Source: Erysipelotrichaceae bacterium (GTDB taxonomy: Bacteria; Bacillota_I; Bacilli_A; Erysipelotrichales; Erysipelotrichaceae). Taken from it: a stretch of 41,256 bases of DNA. Positions within the stretch are counted from its first letter, which is position 1; each line of letters starts with the position of its first letter. A program made the position numbers and the translations under genes. The notes beneath the pieces are model-generated. The model saw nothing but the letters and a program-made list of their open reading frames with translations. It made no database searches and was not told the DNA's origin. Shown in pieces: positions 33,518 through 41,256 of the stretch. Where the stretch lies: contig JAAYWN010000185.1 of assembly GCA_012516665.1 (NCBI GenBank), positions 1 through 41,256 of the forward strand. Reading direction: 5' to 3'.

Positions 33518-34855
33518 ATGTCAAATTGGACACTGAAAGAAAAGAGCACTGGAGATCTGGAAGTAACTATCGAAGGTGAGGAATGGACCAAAGCAGTAGA
33601 AAAGGCATTTAATAAGATTGCAAAGAATGTAACGATCAATGGTTTCCGCAAGGGAACAGCACCGAAGACCCTTATCGAAGAGAAGGTAACGGCTCCGGAG
33701 AGACAGATCCAGGCGGTCGAAGACAATGCAAATGTCTGGATGAGAAAGGCTTTGGAAGAGAATAAGCTTGAACCGATCTCACAGCCTCAGATGGATGTAA
33801 AGTCCGTCGATGCACAGAAGGCTGTACTTGTATTCACATTTGCTGTTCAGCCGGAAGTAAAGGTAGCTGACTATAAGGGACTTCCTTATACATTGGAAGA
33901 TGCTGCGGTATCTGATGATGACTTCAATGCAGAATTGAACCGCATGAGAGAAACATATGCTGATCTGCAGACAAAAGAAGGCGCTGCTGAAAAGGGCGAT
34001 ACGGTAAATATTGATTATGAAGGCTTTAAGGGCGATGTTGCTTTTGAAGGCGGAAAAGCTGAAGGATACAATCTGGAACTTGGTTCCAACAGTTTCATTC
34101 CTGGCTTTGAAGAAAAGCTGATCGGTGCTAAGGCCGGTGAAGATAAAGAACTGAATCTGAAGTTCCCAGAAGATTATCACGCGGAAGAACTGAAGGGCGC
34201 AGATGTAGTATTCAAAGTCAAGGTCAATGAAGTCAAGACAAAGGTCATGCCTGAAATTGATGATGACTTTGCAAAGGATGTCAACATTCCTAATGTTGAG
34301 ACAGCCGAAGATCTGAAAAAGACCGTTCGTGAAAGACTTGAGAACAGCAGAAAGTCTGAAGCAGAGCAGAAGGCAGACAACGCACTGATGGATGCATTCT
34401 GTGAGAAGGTCGAAGTTGAGATCCCAGATGTATTGGTCGATGAAGAAGTCCAGAATGAGATCAACCAGCTGGCATCGCAGATCCAGCAGTATGGCATGAA
34501 TCTGACACAGTATCTTTCTATGATGGGCAAAAAGCCGGAAGATCTGAAGGCTGAATATCATGACAATGCAGAAAAGACGGTCAAGATCAGACTTGGTTTG
34601 GAAGCAGTCGCTAAGGCTGAAGATCTGAAGCCGACCGAAGAAGAGATCAATACGGAATATGACAATATTGCCAAGCAGTATAATATGGATGCAGCTAAGG
34701 TCAAGAGCATGATCGATCCTGAACTGCTGAAGAAGGATCTCTGCAATCAGAAGGCATATGATTTCGTAAAAGAAAATGCATCTAAGACAGCAGCTGAAAA
34801 GAAGCCGGCAAAGAAACCGGCCGCAAAAAAAGCAGCTAAGAAAGACGCTGAATAA
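33518..34855 (+). CDS. tig: Trigger factor with Lys/Ala-rich C-terminal tail
   Basis: A 445-residue ribosome-associated chaperone and prolyl isomerase. AAAGGAG precedes the ATG. The N-terminal ribosome-binding domain contains the GFRKG signature (42-46). An FKBP-like domain spans about 150-235 (GDTVNIDYEGF, LGSNSFIPGFEEKLIGAKAGE), and the helical chaperone region follows to about 420. The last about 25 residues are almost only Lys, Ala and Pro, resembling histone-H1-like tails, and are not part of the standard fold. Placement before lon is common. The CIRCE element indicates HrcA heat-shock control. Confidence 0.96.
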   Translation: MSNWTLKEKSTGDLEVTIEGEEWTKAVEKAFNKIAKNVTINGFRKGTAPKTLIEEKVTAPERQIQAVEDNANVWMRKALEENKLEPISQPQMDVKSVDAQKAVLVFTFAVQPEVKVADYKGLPYTLEDAAVSDDDFNAELNRMRETYADLQTKEGAAEKGDTVNIDYEGFKGDVAFEGGKAEGYNLELGSNSFIPGFEEKLIGAKAGEDKELNLKFPEDYHAEELKGADVVFKVKVNEVKTKVMPEIDDDFAKDVNIPNVETAEDLKKTVRERLENSRKSEAEQKADNALMDAFCEKVEVEIPDVLVDEEVQNEINQLASQIQQYGMNLTQYLSMMGKKPEDLKAEYHDNAEKTVKIRLGLEAVAKAEDLKPTEEEINTEYDNIAKQYNMDAAKVKSMIDPELLKKDLCNQKAYDFVKENASKTAAEKKPAKKPAAKKAAKKDAE

Positions 34856-34862
34856 AATGCAT

Positions 34863-34890
34863 GGACAAGCTGCTGAGGCGGCTTGTTTTC
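34863..34890 (+). terminator. Terminator after tig
   Basis: ACAAGC (34865-34870) pairs with GCTTGT (34881-34886), with further G/C pairs inside, then TTTTCC. The T-run is short, so leakage into lon is possible. Confidence 0.65.
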
Positions 34891-34924
34891 CAAAAAATGC
34901 ATCAGACAGCACAAATTTCTTATA

Positions 34925-34930
34925 TATGAT
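34925..34930 (+). promoter_or_regulatory. Likely -10 element of lon
   Basis: TATGAT, with transcription expected near 34937, immediately before the leader hairpin. No convincing -35 is visible. Confidence 0.4.
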
Positions 34931-34940
34931 TTAATAGGGG

Positions 34941-34982
34941 TGGAGTTTTCCAATGATATATATGAGGAGGACTCCATTTTGA
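34941..34982 (+). promoter_or_regulatory. lon leader hairpin containing a possible leader peptide
   Basis: TGGAGTTTTCC (34941-34951) can pair with GGAGGACTCCA (34966-34976), 11 bp with two G-T pairs and an AT-rich 14-base loop, then TTTTGAAA. A nine-codon ORF (34953-34982, MIYMRRTPF, with tandem AGG AGG codons) starts in the loop, eight bases after a GGGGTGGAG that overlaps the left arm. Attenuator, thermosensor or chance structure are all possible. Confidence 0.45.
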
Positions 34983-35015
34983 AACCAACGCTTTCAGGAA
35001 AGGAGGCAGCACGAA

Positions 35016-37361
35016 ATGGAAACAGATTGTGCTGATGACTGTAATATGAGCGAAAAAGTTACGATACGCGTACCAGTAGTGTGTACACGGGGAATTGTTG
35101 TTTTTCCCGGTCAGGATGTAATGATCGAAGTCGGCCGTAAAAAGTCTTTGAATGCGGTCAATGAAGCATCGGATAAGTATGATTCTATGGTCTTTATTCT
35201 CTGCCAGAATGACATTATGGTGGATGAGCCAAAAGAAGAGAATCTATATGCATTCGGTACACTTTCCAAGATCAAGGTCGTGCGCAAAAAGGAAGGTTTC
35301 ATGCGGGTCACATTTACCGGCATGAAGCGGGCAAAATTAGCCAAGCTTGAAGACGGCAAAGAAATGATGATGGCGGAAGCAGAACCGATGGAGGATATCT
35401 CCGGCGATTCTACAGAAGAAATGGCTTTGGTCAAAAAGATCATCAGTGAATTTGAAAAGGTATCCAATGTATCATCTGCCTTCCCAGCAGATATCGTTCA
35501 TCAGCTGTCACAGGGTGTTTCTGCCGTTACTCTGACAGATCAGTTCGGACAGTACTTTATGATGGATCTGCCGACAAAGCAGAAACTTCTGGAGACATTG
35601 AATGTCAATGATCGGATGATGATGATCATTACTGAACTTGAAAAACAGCAGAAGTTCTCGCAGATCGAACAGGCAATCAATGAGAAGGTCAAAGATCGGA
35701 TCGATGATGGTCAGAAGGAATACTATCTGCGTGAAAAGCTGAAGGCGATCAAAGAAGAACTTGGCGATGTAACAAGCATGACGGATGATGCTGCCCAGCT
35801 GAAAGAAACGATTGAGAAAAATCCGTATCCGCAGCATGTAAAAGACAAAGCTTTGGAAGAACTGCAGAGATATGAAATGCTGCCGGCTGGAAGCGGTGAA
35901 GCTTCAGTTGAAAGAAGCTATCTTGATTGGCTCCTGAAAGTACCGTGGTGGCAGGAGACAAAGGACAATGATGATCTGAAAGAAGTGCGGAAAATACTTG
36001 ATGAGGATCATTATGGCTTGGAGAAGGTCAAGCAGCGCATTATGGAATACTTGGCTGTAAAGGAAATGACGGGTACTCTGAACAGCCCGATCATCTGCTT
36101 AGTCGGCCCTCCAGGTGTCGGCAAGACTTCTCTAGCTAAGAGCATTGCCCGTGCTTTAGGCAGAAAATATGTCAAGATGTCACTTGGCGGTGTCCGTGAT
36201 GAAGCAGAGATCCGCGGTCATCGGAGAACATATCTTGGATCGCTGCCGGGAAGAGTGATTCAGGGCATGAAAAAAGCAGAAGTCATCAATCCATTATTTC
36301 TGATTGATGAAATTGATAAGATGGGTGCGGATTACAAGGGCGATCCAAGCGATGCATTGCTGGAAGTCCTGGACCCGGAACAGAACAGTGTTTTTTCTGA
36401 TCATTATCTGGAAGAGCCTTATGATCTGTCCAAGGTCCTGTTCATTGCAACAGCGAACTATTTGGAGAATGTACCAGCCCCGCTCAGAGATCGTTTGGAG
36501 ATCATTGAACTGCCATCCTATACGGAGATCGATAAGGTCGCCATTGCAAGAGATCATCTGATTCCGAAACAGATCAAAGCAAATGGACTGAATGGGAAAC
36601 AGTTCCATCTGAAAGACGAGGAAGTTCTTTATCTGATCCGTCACTATACGCGAGAAGCCGGTGTCAGACAGCTGGAACGTCTGATTGGTTCTCTTTGCCG
36701 CAAGACAGTCTTGGCTATTCTGAATGATGGCAAGCGCTCGATCACGGTAAACAAGAAACTGATCAACCAGTGGCTTGGCAAAGAGATCTTTGAATATGGA
36801 TCCAAAGAGAAGAAGAATCAGGTCGGCTGTGTTACAGGACTTGCATATACGGAATTCGGCGGCGATGTTCTGCAGATTGAAGTCAATTACTTTGAAGGCA
36901 AAGGCAAGCTTGCCATTACTGGTCAGCTTGGCGATGTCATGAAGGAATCGGCAGAAATTGCGATGGATTATGTCAAAGCACATGCTAAGGAATTAGGCAT
37001 TGATCCGAAATTCTTTGAAGAACATGACATTCATATCCATGTGCCGGAAGGAGCTGTACCGAAGGATGGACCTTCTGCCGGCGTAACATTGACTACTGCC
37101 ATCGTATCAGCATTGACTGGAAAAGCTGTCCGGAGCGATCTTGCTATGACAGGTGAAGTTACTCTGCGCGGCAATGTACTGCCGATCGGCGGTCTGCGTG
37201 AAAAATCGCTGGCAGCTCATCGTGTCGGTATTAAAGAGATCCTGATCCCGAAGGAGAACCTCAGGGATCTGGATGATGTACCTAAGGCTGTTAAAGATAC
37301 GATCATCTTCCGTCCAATGGAAAATGTTTCGCAGGTGTTGAAGGAAGCCTTGGTCAAGTAA
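35016..37361 (+). CDS. lon: ATP-dependent Lon protease
   Basis: A 781-residue cytoplasmic AAA+ protease. ATG 35016 is preceded by AAAGGAGG nine bases away; ATG 35046 is a weaker alternative that would remove [10 protein letters not shown]. The LON substrate-binding domain runs to about 210, followed by a coiled-coil region and the ATPase with Walker A GPPGVGKT (364-371, Lys370) and Walker [13 protein letters not shown]. The C-terminal protease has the catalytic dyad Ser687 (PKDGPSAGV) and Lys730 (LREKSLAA), separated by 43 residues as in E. coli Lon. The stop shares a base with the ysxC start. Confidence 0.97.
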   Translation: METDCADDCNMSEKVTIRVPVVCTRGIVVFPGQDVMIEVGRKKSLNAVNEASDKYDSMVFILCQNDIMVDEPKEENLYAFGTLSKIKVVRKKEGFMRVTFTGMKRAKLAKLEDGKEMMMAEAEPMEDISGDSTEEMALVKKIISEFEKVSNVSSAFPADIVHQLSQGVSAVTLTDQFGQYFMMDLPTKQKLLETLNVNDRMMMIITELEKQQKFSQIEQAINEKVKDRIDDGQKEYYLREKLKAIKEELGDVTSMTDDAAQLKETIEKNPYPQHVKDKALEELQRYEMLPAGSGEASVERSYLDWLLKVPWWQETKDNDDLKEVRKILDEDHYGLEKVKQRIMEYLAVKEMTGTLNSPIICLVGPPGVGKTSLAKSIARALGRKYVKMSLGGVRDEAEIRGHRRTYLGSLPGRVIQGMKKAEVINPLFLIDEIDKMGADYKGDPSDALLEVLDPEQNSVFSDHYLEEPYDLSKVLFIATANYLENVPAPLRDRLEIIELPSYTEIDKVAIARDHLIPKQIKANGLNGKQFHLKDEEVLYLIRHYTREAGVRQLERLIGSLCRKTVLAILNDGKRSITVNKKLINQWLGKEIFEYGSKEKKNQVGCVTGLAYTEFGGDVLQIEVNYFEGKGKLAITGQLGDVMKESAEIAMDYVKAHAKELGIDPKFFEEHDIHIHVPEGAVPKDGPSAGVTLTTAIVSALTGKAVRSDLAMTGEVTLRGNVLPIGGLREKSLAAHRVGIKEILIPKENLRDLDDVPKAVKDTIIFRPMENVSQVLKEALVK

Positions 37362-37966
37362 TGAAATACTATGATGCAAAGCTTCTGGCATCGGCGGCTA
37401 AGCAGTCGCAATGGCCGGACAGCGATCTTCCCGAGATCATCTTTGCAGGACGTTCCAATGCCGGGAAAAGTACACTGATCAATGCTTTGGTCAACCGAAA
37501 AAATCTTGCTTATTCAGGCAAGACACCTGGCAAGACCCGTCTGCTGAATTTCTTTCAAATTGATGATCGGGTTGTCTTCACGGATTGTCCAGGCTATGGC
37601 TATGCCATCAGCAATGTCGATGCTGCAGAAGCGTTCGGTCTGCTGATCGATCCGTATTTCTATAAGCGGGAACAGCTGAAAGCAATGGTGCTTGTGCTGG
37701 ATGCGAGAAGAGTGCCGAATGACGATGATGAACTGATGATCGATTATGGTCGGAAGGCGCATCTGAATATTCTGATCATCTGTACAAAGTGCGATAAGAT
37801 CTCAAAAAGTCAGCTGATCAGCAGTCGGCATCAGATAGCACAGACGCTGAATGTAAATGAAGAGAACATCTTAGCGGTCGATTCTGTAAAGAAGATCGGT
37901 ATGGATGAAGTATGGAAGCGCTTTGATCAGATAGCTGCACAGTCTGCAAAGACCTTGTCCGCGTAA
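37361..37966 (+). CDS. ysxC: Ribosome biogenesis GTP-binding protein YsxC/EngB
   Basis: A 201-residue GTPase needed for 50S subunit assembly. G1 is GRSNAGKST (30-38), the G2 region is KTPGKTRLLNFF, G3 is DCPGYGYA, and G4 is CTKCDKIS. The family length is about 195-200. The ATG shares its A with the lon stop (TAATG), so translation is coupled; lon-ysxC is a widespread Bacillota pair. The terminator hairpin overlaps the stop codon. Confidence 0.96.
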   Translation: MKYYDAKLLASAAKQSQWPDSDLPEIIFAGRSNAGKSTLINALVNRKNLAYSGKTPGKTRLLNFFQIDDRVVFTDCPGYGYAISNVDAAEAFGLLIDPYFYKREQLKAMVLVLDARRVPNDDDELMIDYGRKAHLNILIICTKCDKISKSQLISSRHQIAQTLNVNEENILAVDSVKKIGMDEVWKRFDQIAAQSAKTLSA

Positions 37967-37980
37967 GGATAAGGTCTTTT
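37948..37980 (+). terminator. Terminator of lon-ysxC
   Basis: AAAGACCTTGTCC pairs with GGATAAGGTCTTT, leaving a six-base loop; the stem includes the ysxC stop codon. A T follows the stem to give TTTT. Confidence 0.85.
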
Positions 37981-38004
37981 AGTATTTATGGATATGATTG
38001 ATTA

Positions 38005-38013
38005 TGTTAAAAT
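38005..38013 (+). promoter_or_regulatory. Extended -10 promoter of murG-murB-divIB
   Basis: TGT-TAAAAT lies 25 bases before the murG ATG. A weak TTTATG sits 17 bp upstream of the hexamer. Confidence 0.5.
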
Positions 38014-38038
38014 ATAGAGGATTGAGAGGCACAGTCAC

Positions 38039-39109
38039 ATGAAAGTAATGATAGCTGCCGGCGGGACCGGCGGTCACATATATCCTGCTTTAGCATTGGC
38101 AGAAAGGATACAAAAGAAAGAACCTGGTACAGAGATTGTTTTCTTTGGTTCAGACAATCGCATGGAAGCTAAACTGATTCCATGCAAAGGCTATAGATTT
38201 TATGGTTTTACGATGAGCGGTATGAATGGCGGCATGGCAGCTAAAGCAGCTTCTTTATTCAGTCTGCTGAAAGCAGAAAAGTACTGCCGTTCGATTCTGC
38301 AGAAAGAAAAGCCATCGATCTGCATTGGTTTTGGCAACTATATCAGCGTTCCCTTGATCAAAGCAGCGCATGCATTGAAGATACCGACGATGCTGCATGA
38401 ACAGAACAGCTATGCCGGAAAGGCAAATCGGTTTTTGGCAAAATATGCGGATGCGATTGTTGGCTGCTATGAAAGCAGCTTGGAACAGTTCCCGATAGAA
38501 AAGACGAAGATCTTAGGCAATCCAGAAGCTGCTCAGGCAGCTGATACAGTATGGGATCCGCATGTTTTGAAAACATTGGGGCTGGATCCAAAGATTCCTT
38601 TTATTGTTTTTATGATGGGCTCACTTGGCTCTTCCTCCGTCTCTAAAGTAATAGATGAAGCATTGCCGCTCCTGCATTCTGATTTTCAAGTCATTGCGGC
38701 AGCCGGAAGATCCAATGATTATCATTTCCAATATCGATCCAATGAACGCATCAAGATCGTTGATTATGTTGATGGCAAGATGATGCTGAAAGGATGTTCT
38801 TTGGCAGTGGTAAGAGCTGGTGCGACAACAATGGCAGAGATCTGTGCTATTGGAACACCGTCTATACTGATTCCAAGTCCATATGTGCCGAACAATCATC
38901 AGTATTATAATGCAATGGAATTAGTGAATGCATCAGCGGCAGACATCATTGAAGAAAAGGACCTGAATGCACATATATTGGCTGATACGATCAATGCACT
39001 GATGCTTGATAAGGATGCCCGCGTGACCATGCATGAAAATGCGGCAAAGCTGGGCAAAGCAGATGCTGCGGATCAGATCATTGACTGGATAAGGGAGATA
39101 GCAGAATAA
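38039..39109 (+). CDS. murG: UDP-GlcNAc--lipid I GlcNAc transferase MurG
   Basis: A 356-residue glycosyltransferase that turns lipid I into lipid II at the inner face of the membrane. Typical N-terminus AAGGTGGHIYPALALAERI, then GFGNYISVPLIKAA, LHEQNSYAGKANRFLAKYA, FMMGSLGSSSV (nucleotide loop) and VVRAGATTMAEICAIGTPSILIPSPYVPNNHQYYNA (UDP-GlcNAc binding). GAGAGG lies upstream. The stop and the murB start share a base (TAATG). Confidence 0.96.
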   Translation: MKVMIAAGGTGGHIYPALALAERIQKKEPGTEIVFFGSDNRMEAKLIPCKGYRFYGFTMSGMNGGMAAKAASLFSLLKAEKYCRSILQKEKPSICIGFGNYISVPLIKAAHALKIPTMLHEQNSYAGKANRFLAKYADAIVGCYESSLEQFPIEKTKILGNPEAAQAADTVWDPHVLKTLGLDPKIPFIVFMMGSLGSSSVSKVIDEALPLLHSDFQVIAAAGRSNDYHFQYRSNERIKIVDYVDGKMMLKGCSLAVVRAGATTMAEICAIGTPSILIPSPYVPNNHQYYNAMELVNASAADIIEEKDLNAHILADTINALMLDKDARVTMHENAAKLGKADAADQIIDWIREIAE

Positions 39110-40005
39110 TGGATGAGCTGTTTGATGAATTGAATAAGATTTCTCTGACGAAAGCGGATCTGTCTTTAGCAAAGATGACGACTCTGCAGATTGGCGGAAA
39201 GGCTGCATATACTGTATATCCAGAAACAGATGTAGCCTTGGATATGATCATTCGTCTGCTGAAAGAAAAAAATGTTCCCTATAAAGTGATTGGCAAAGGA
39301 AGCGATCTTTTATGCTCCGATCATGACTTTAAAGGTGCTGTCATCAAGCTGGATCGATATTTTAATGATGTGATCATCAATGATGATGTGATTACTGCAC
39401 AGGCAGGGGAATCGATTATTGCTCTGGCCATCGATGCTGCTAAGCATGGTCTCAGCGGATTGGAATTTGCGGCTGGCATACCGGCAACGGTCGGCGGAAC
39501 TGTTTATATGAATGCAGGTGCATATAGATCCTGCATGGCTGATATCATCAAAGAAGTATTTGTCTACCGTGATGGAAAACTGGAATGGATGCCGGCAGAG
39601 AAATGCGAGTTTTCATATCGCACAAGCATCTTTCAGAAACATCAGGATTGGATCATCTTAGCAGTCAGACTGCAGATGCAGCCGAAGGACACAGAAGAGA
39701 TCCAGGCCCTGATCGAGAACAGAAGAATGAGAAGAATGGCTTCACAGCCCTTGAATCAGCCAAGCTGCGGCAGCGTTTTTCGCAATCCGGAAGGCATGAA
39801 TGCATGGGAGCTGATTGAAGGTATCGGCTACCGCGGACATCGCCATGGGGGAGCAGAAGTATCGAGCAAGCACTGCAATTTCATTGTCAATGCGGATCAT
39901 GCAACAGCAGCGGAGTATATTGCACTGGTGGAAGAAATCCAGCAGAAAGTAAAAGAAAAATACGGCGTTGAACTGAAAACGGAAATGGAGAAGTTCAATT
40001 GGTAG
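39109..40005 (+). CDS. murB: UDP-N-acetylenolpyruvoylglucosamine reductase MurB
   Basis: A 298-residue flavoprotein that reduces enolpyruvyl-UDP-GlcNAc to UDP-MurNAc with NADPH. FAD-binding motifs: TTLQIGGKAAY, VIGKGSDLLCSD, and GLEFAAGIPATVGGTVYMNAGAY. The catalytic set is visible: FSYRTS (Arg), CGSVFRNP (proton-donor Ser) and the C-terminal ELKTEM Glu. The loop pattern (short, no Tyr-loop insertion) fits type II MurB of Bacillota. It overlaps divIB by seven bases. Confidence 0.96.
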   Translation: MDELFDELNKISLTKADLSLAKMTTLQIGGKAAYTVYPETDVALDMIIRLLKEKNVPYKVIGKGSDLLCSDHDFKGAVIKLDRYFNDVIINDDVITAQAGESIIALAIDAAKHGLSGLEFAAGIPATVGGTVYMNAGAYRSCMADIIKEVFVYRDGKLEWMPAEKCEFSYRTSIFQKHQDWIILAVRLQMQPKDTEEIQALIENRRMRRMASQPLNQPSCGSVFRNPEGMNAWELIEGIGYRGHRHGGAEVSSKHCNFIVNADHATAAEYIALVEEIQQKVKEKYGVELKTEMEKFNW

Positions 40006-41051
40006 CAGATGATATCAAAACAGAAGAGGATGACTATGTCCCCAGCGGTGTGCAGGAGATCTTTGCTAAGAAACGTCTGCATAAAGCACAGATCGATTTT
40101 ATCAGCAGTCAGCCGCGTGTATTGAAATGGGCAATGTTCTGCGGAGCTCTTTTGATCATTGCTGTATATTTCAGTATGCCTTCAAGCTGTGTCAAAAGCG
40201 TTTCCGTCAGCGGCAATATCAATCTTCCGTCTGAATATATCAAGGAAGTATCCAATGTCGATACCAGTCATCGGTTCTTCCTGACTGTTCCATTTATTAC
40301 TGAACTGCGTTTGAAAAGCAATCCAATGATCCAGGATGCTAAAGTATCATTGAATGCCAATCATGTTGTCTCTATAAATATTACTGAAAAAAAGGCGATT
40401 GGATACCGTTATGACAGTGATGAGCCGACGGTCATCCTCGCGGATCATACGACTGCATCTTTGGACAGCGGATATCTTGGTATCATTGCGAATATTCCTT
40501 TGATCACTGGCTTTGATGATGAAGATGAAACAAAACAGCTATGCAGTGCCTTCGCGGATGTGGAGACATCTGTGATTGCAGATATTTCAGAGATCAGCCA
40601 GTATAAGCTGCCTTATGATGATCAGACTTTGAAGATCCTGATGAGGACAGGCGGCTACTTTGTATCGAATTATCATGATCTGTATATGATCAATCAGTAT
40701 CATCTGGTTGAAAAGAAAGTGACTGACAGTTCGAAATGTGTCTTTGCGTTTTCAGGAGATACAGGTGATACAGTATACACGAGAACATGTCCTTGGAATG
40801 AAACCGCATCCGAAACAGAATATTGGACGGATGCATCAGGCAATGTCATCAAAAATTCTTATGGTGATCAGATTGCAAAGCACTACTATACAGACAGCAG
40901 CGGCAGCGATGCATTGGACAGCAATGGCAAGAAGATTCCTATTCCGATCGACAGCAGCGGAACTGAAGTTCTGGATGCGAAATTTCAGGAACATTATGAA
41001 GCTGGATATTATGCAGCAGGGACTCTGATCCTGCCGGAAGGAGCTGAATAG
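39999..41051 (+). CDS. divIB: Cell division protein DivIB/FtsQ with extended C-terminus
   Basis: A 350-residue divisome protein starting with TTG 39999; TGGAG lies eight bases upstream and no better in-frame start is visible. A short cytoplasmic part (about 1-40) is followed by one membrane helix (about 43-62), a POTRA domain (CVKSVSVSGNINLPSEYIKEV, then VSLNANHVVSINITEKKAIGY) and a beta domain to about 245. The last about 100 residues (SGDTGDTVYTRTCPW onward) are rich in Ser, Asp, Gly and Tyr, with repeated D-S-S-G/D-A-S-G turns, and exceed the usual DivIB length. It follows murG-murB as in many Bacillota dcw clusters. Confidence 0.88.
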   Translation: MVADDIKTEEDDYVPSGVQEIFAKKRLHKAQIDFISSQPRVLKWAMFCGALLIIAVYFSMPSSCVKSVSVSGNINLPSEYIKEVSNVDTSHRFFLTVPFITELRLKSNPMIQDAKVSLNANHVVSINITEKKAIGYRYDSDEPTVILADHTTASLDSGYLGIIANIPLITGFDDEDETKQLCSAFADVETSVIADISEISQYKLPYDDQTLKILMRTGGYFVSNYHDLYMINQYHLVEKKVTDSSKCVFAFSGDTGDTVYTRTCPWNETASETEYWTDASGNVIKNSYGDQIAKHYYTDSSGSDALDSNGKKIPIPIDSSGTEVLDAKFQEHYEAGYYAAGTLILPEGAE

Positions 41052-41065
41052 GCTCAATTTTAAAT

Positions 41066-41110
41066 GAAAGTTCCTTTTCACGGAAAGTCCCTGTGAAATA
41101 GGACTTTTCT
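41066..41110 (+). terminator. Terminator after divIB
   Basis: GAAAGTTCC pairs with GGACTTTTC (one mismatch), and TTTTCAC with GTGAAA inside it, around a GGAAAGTCCCT loop; TCTTT follows. Confidence 0.7.
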
Positions 41111-41256
41111 CTTTGCATAAGTATGTTCAATTTCTAAAAAGTATGTAGAATAATAGGTATAGATGATCTGGGGAAGGTACACAAAAACTCTGCTTTCATA
41201 AGAAATTTTGTTAAATTCTCAGTGAAAGTTCCTGATTCTTGAATGGGATGTGCTGC

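Noticed and set aside
33779-34912. A 377-codon open frame antisense to tig.
   Set aside because: It mirrors the biased codon use of tig, has a low-complexity Cys/Phe/Ile-rich product, and no ribosome site or promoter.
36294-36983. A 229-codon frame antisense to lon.
   Set aside because: Lon is unmistakable in this stretch; the antisense product has no recognisable features.
41111-41256. Possible gene start or mraZ-type promoter after divIB.
   Set aside because: A TAGAAT and a repeated AAGTATGT are visible, but no convincing promoter, ribosome site or ORF fits before the window ends.

Overview
The window looks like a chromosomal core segment of a Bacillota bacterium. The best guess is class Erysipelotrichia, inferred from gene content and protein style rather than from any search. 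Supporting signs are a T-box leader in front of leuS, scpA/scpB, RNase HIII, mutS2, ysxC, a TTG-started divIB after murG and murB, a CIRCE-type heat-shock operator and a DUF3196-like protein. Base composition is moderately AT-rich and even, except for one visibly AT-richer amidotransferase gene (7198-7872). No insertion sequence, integrase, CRISPR array or rRNA was seen.

Layout. 34-5468: an envelope/efflux locus with a tetR gene divergent from an MMPL (RND-type) transporter gene, which is translationally coupled to a large secreted xxxLxxG-repeat protein. Three TGAC-N5-GTCA palindromes lie between the divergent genes. 5467-7872: a membrane-anchored metallophosphoesterase with altered active-site motifs, a NagD-like HAD protein that has lost its catalytic residues, and a class I glutamine amidotransferase. 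7990-10631: T-box plus leuS. 10631-13466: a coupled unit of scpA, scpB, an SGNH-hydrolase lipoprotein and a DUF4358-like lipoprotein. 13504-17798: purB, an MmcB-like nuclease-fold protein with a zinc ribbon, cutC and purA. 17980-20981: mrp and a two-component system. 21038-25752: a small DEAD-box helicase, a TSCPD protein, then hypothetical-lspA-rluD-rhomboid-dCMP deaminase. 25766-31524: rnhC divergent from cvpA-mutS2-uvrC. 31523-33368: a small membrane protein, a YfcE-type phosphodiesterase, tRNA-Arg(TCT) and a DUF3196-like protein. 33375-37980: tig under a CIRCE element, then lon-ysxC with a structured lon leader. 38005-41110: murG-murB-divIB for cell wall synthesis and division.

How it works together. 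Most genes serve housekeeping: purine synthesis (purA, purB), chromosome segregation (scpAB), repair and RNA/DNA hybrid removal (mutS2, uvrC, rnhC), protein folding and quality control (tig, lon), lipoprotein maturation (lspA) and peptidoglycan synthesis and septation (murG, murB, divIB).

The least expected signal is in the promoters. At least four genes have a -10 hexamer, exactly six bases, and then ATG, with no ribosome binding site, which predicts leaderless mRNAs. Several others use extended -10 (TGn) promoters, two of them placed directly against the T-run of the preceding terminator. I found no clear new defence or mobile system. The best candidates for new biology are the TetR/MMPL/heptad-repeat locus, the HAD pseudoenzyme, the MmcB-like protein with zinc ribbon, the lon leader and the leaderless architecture.
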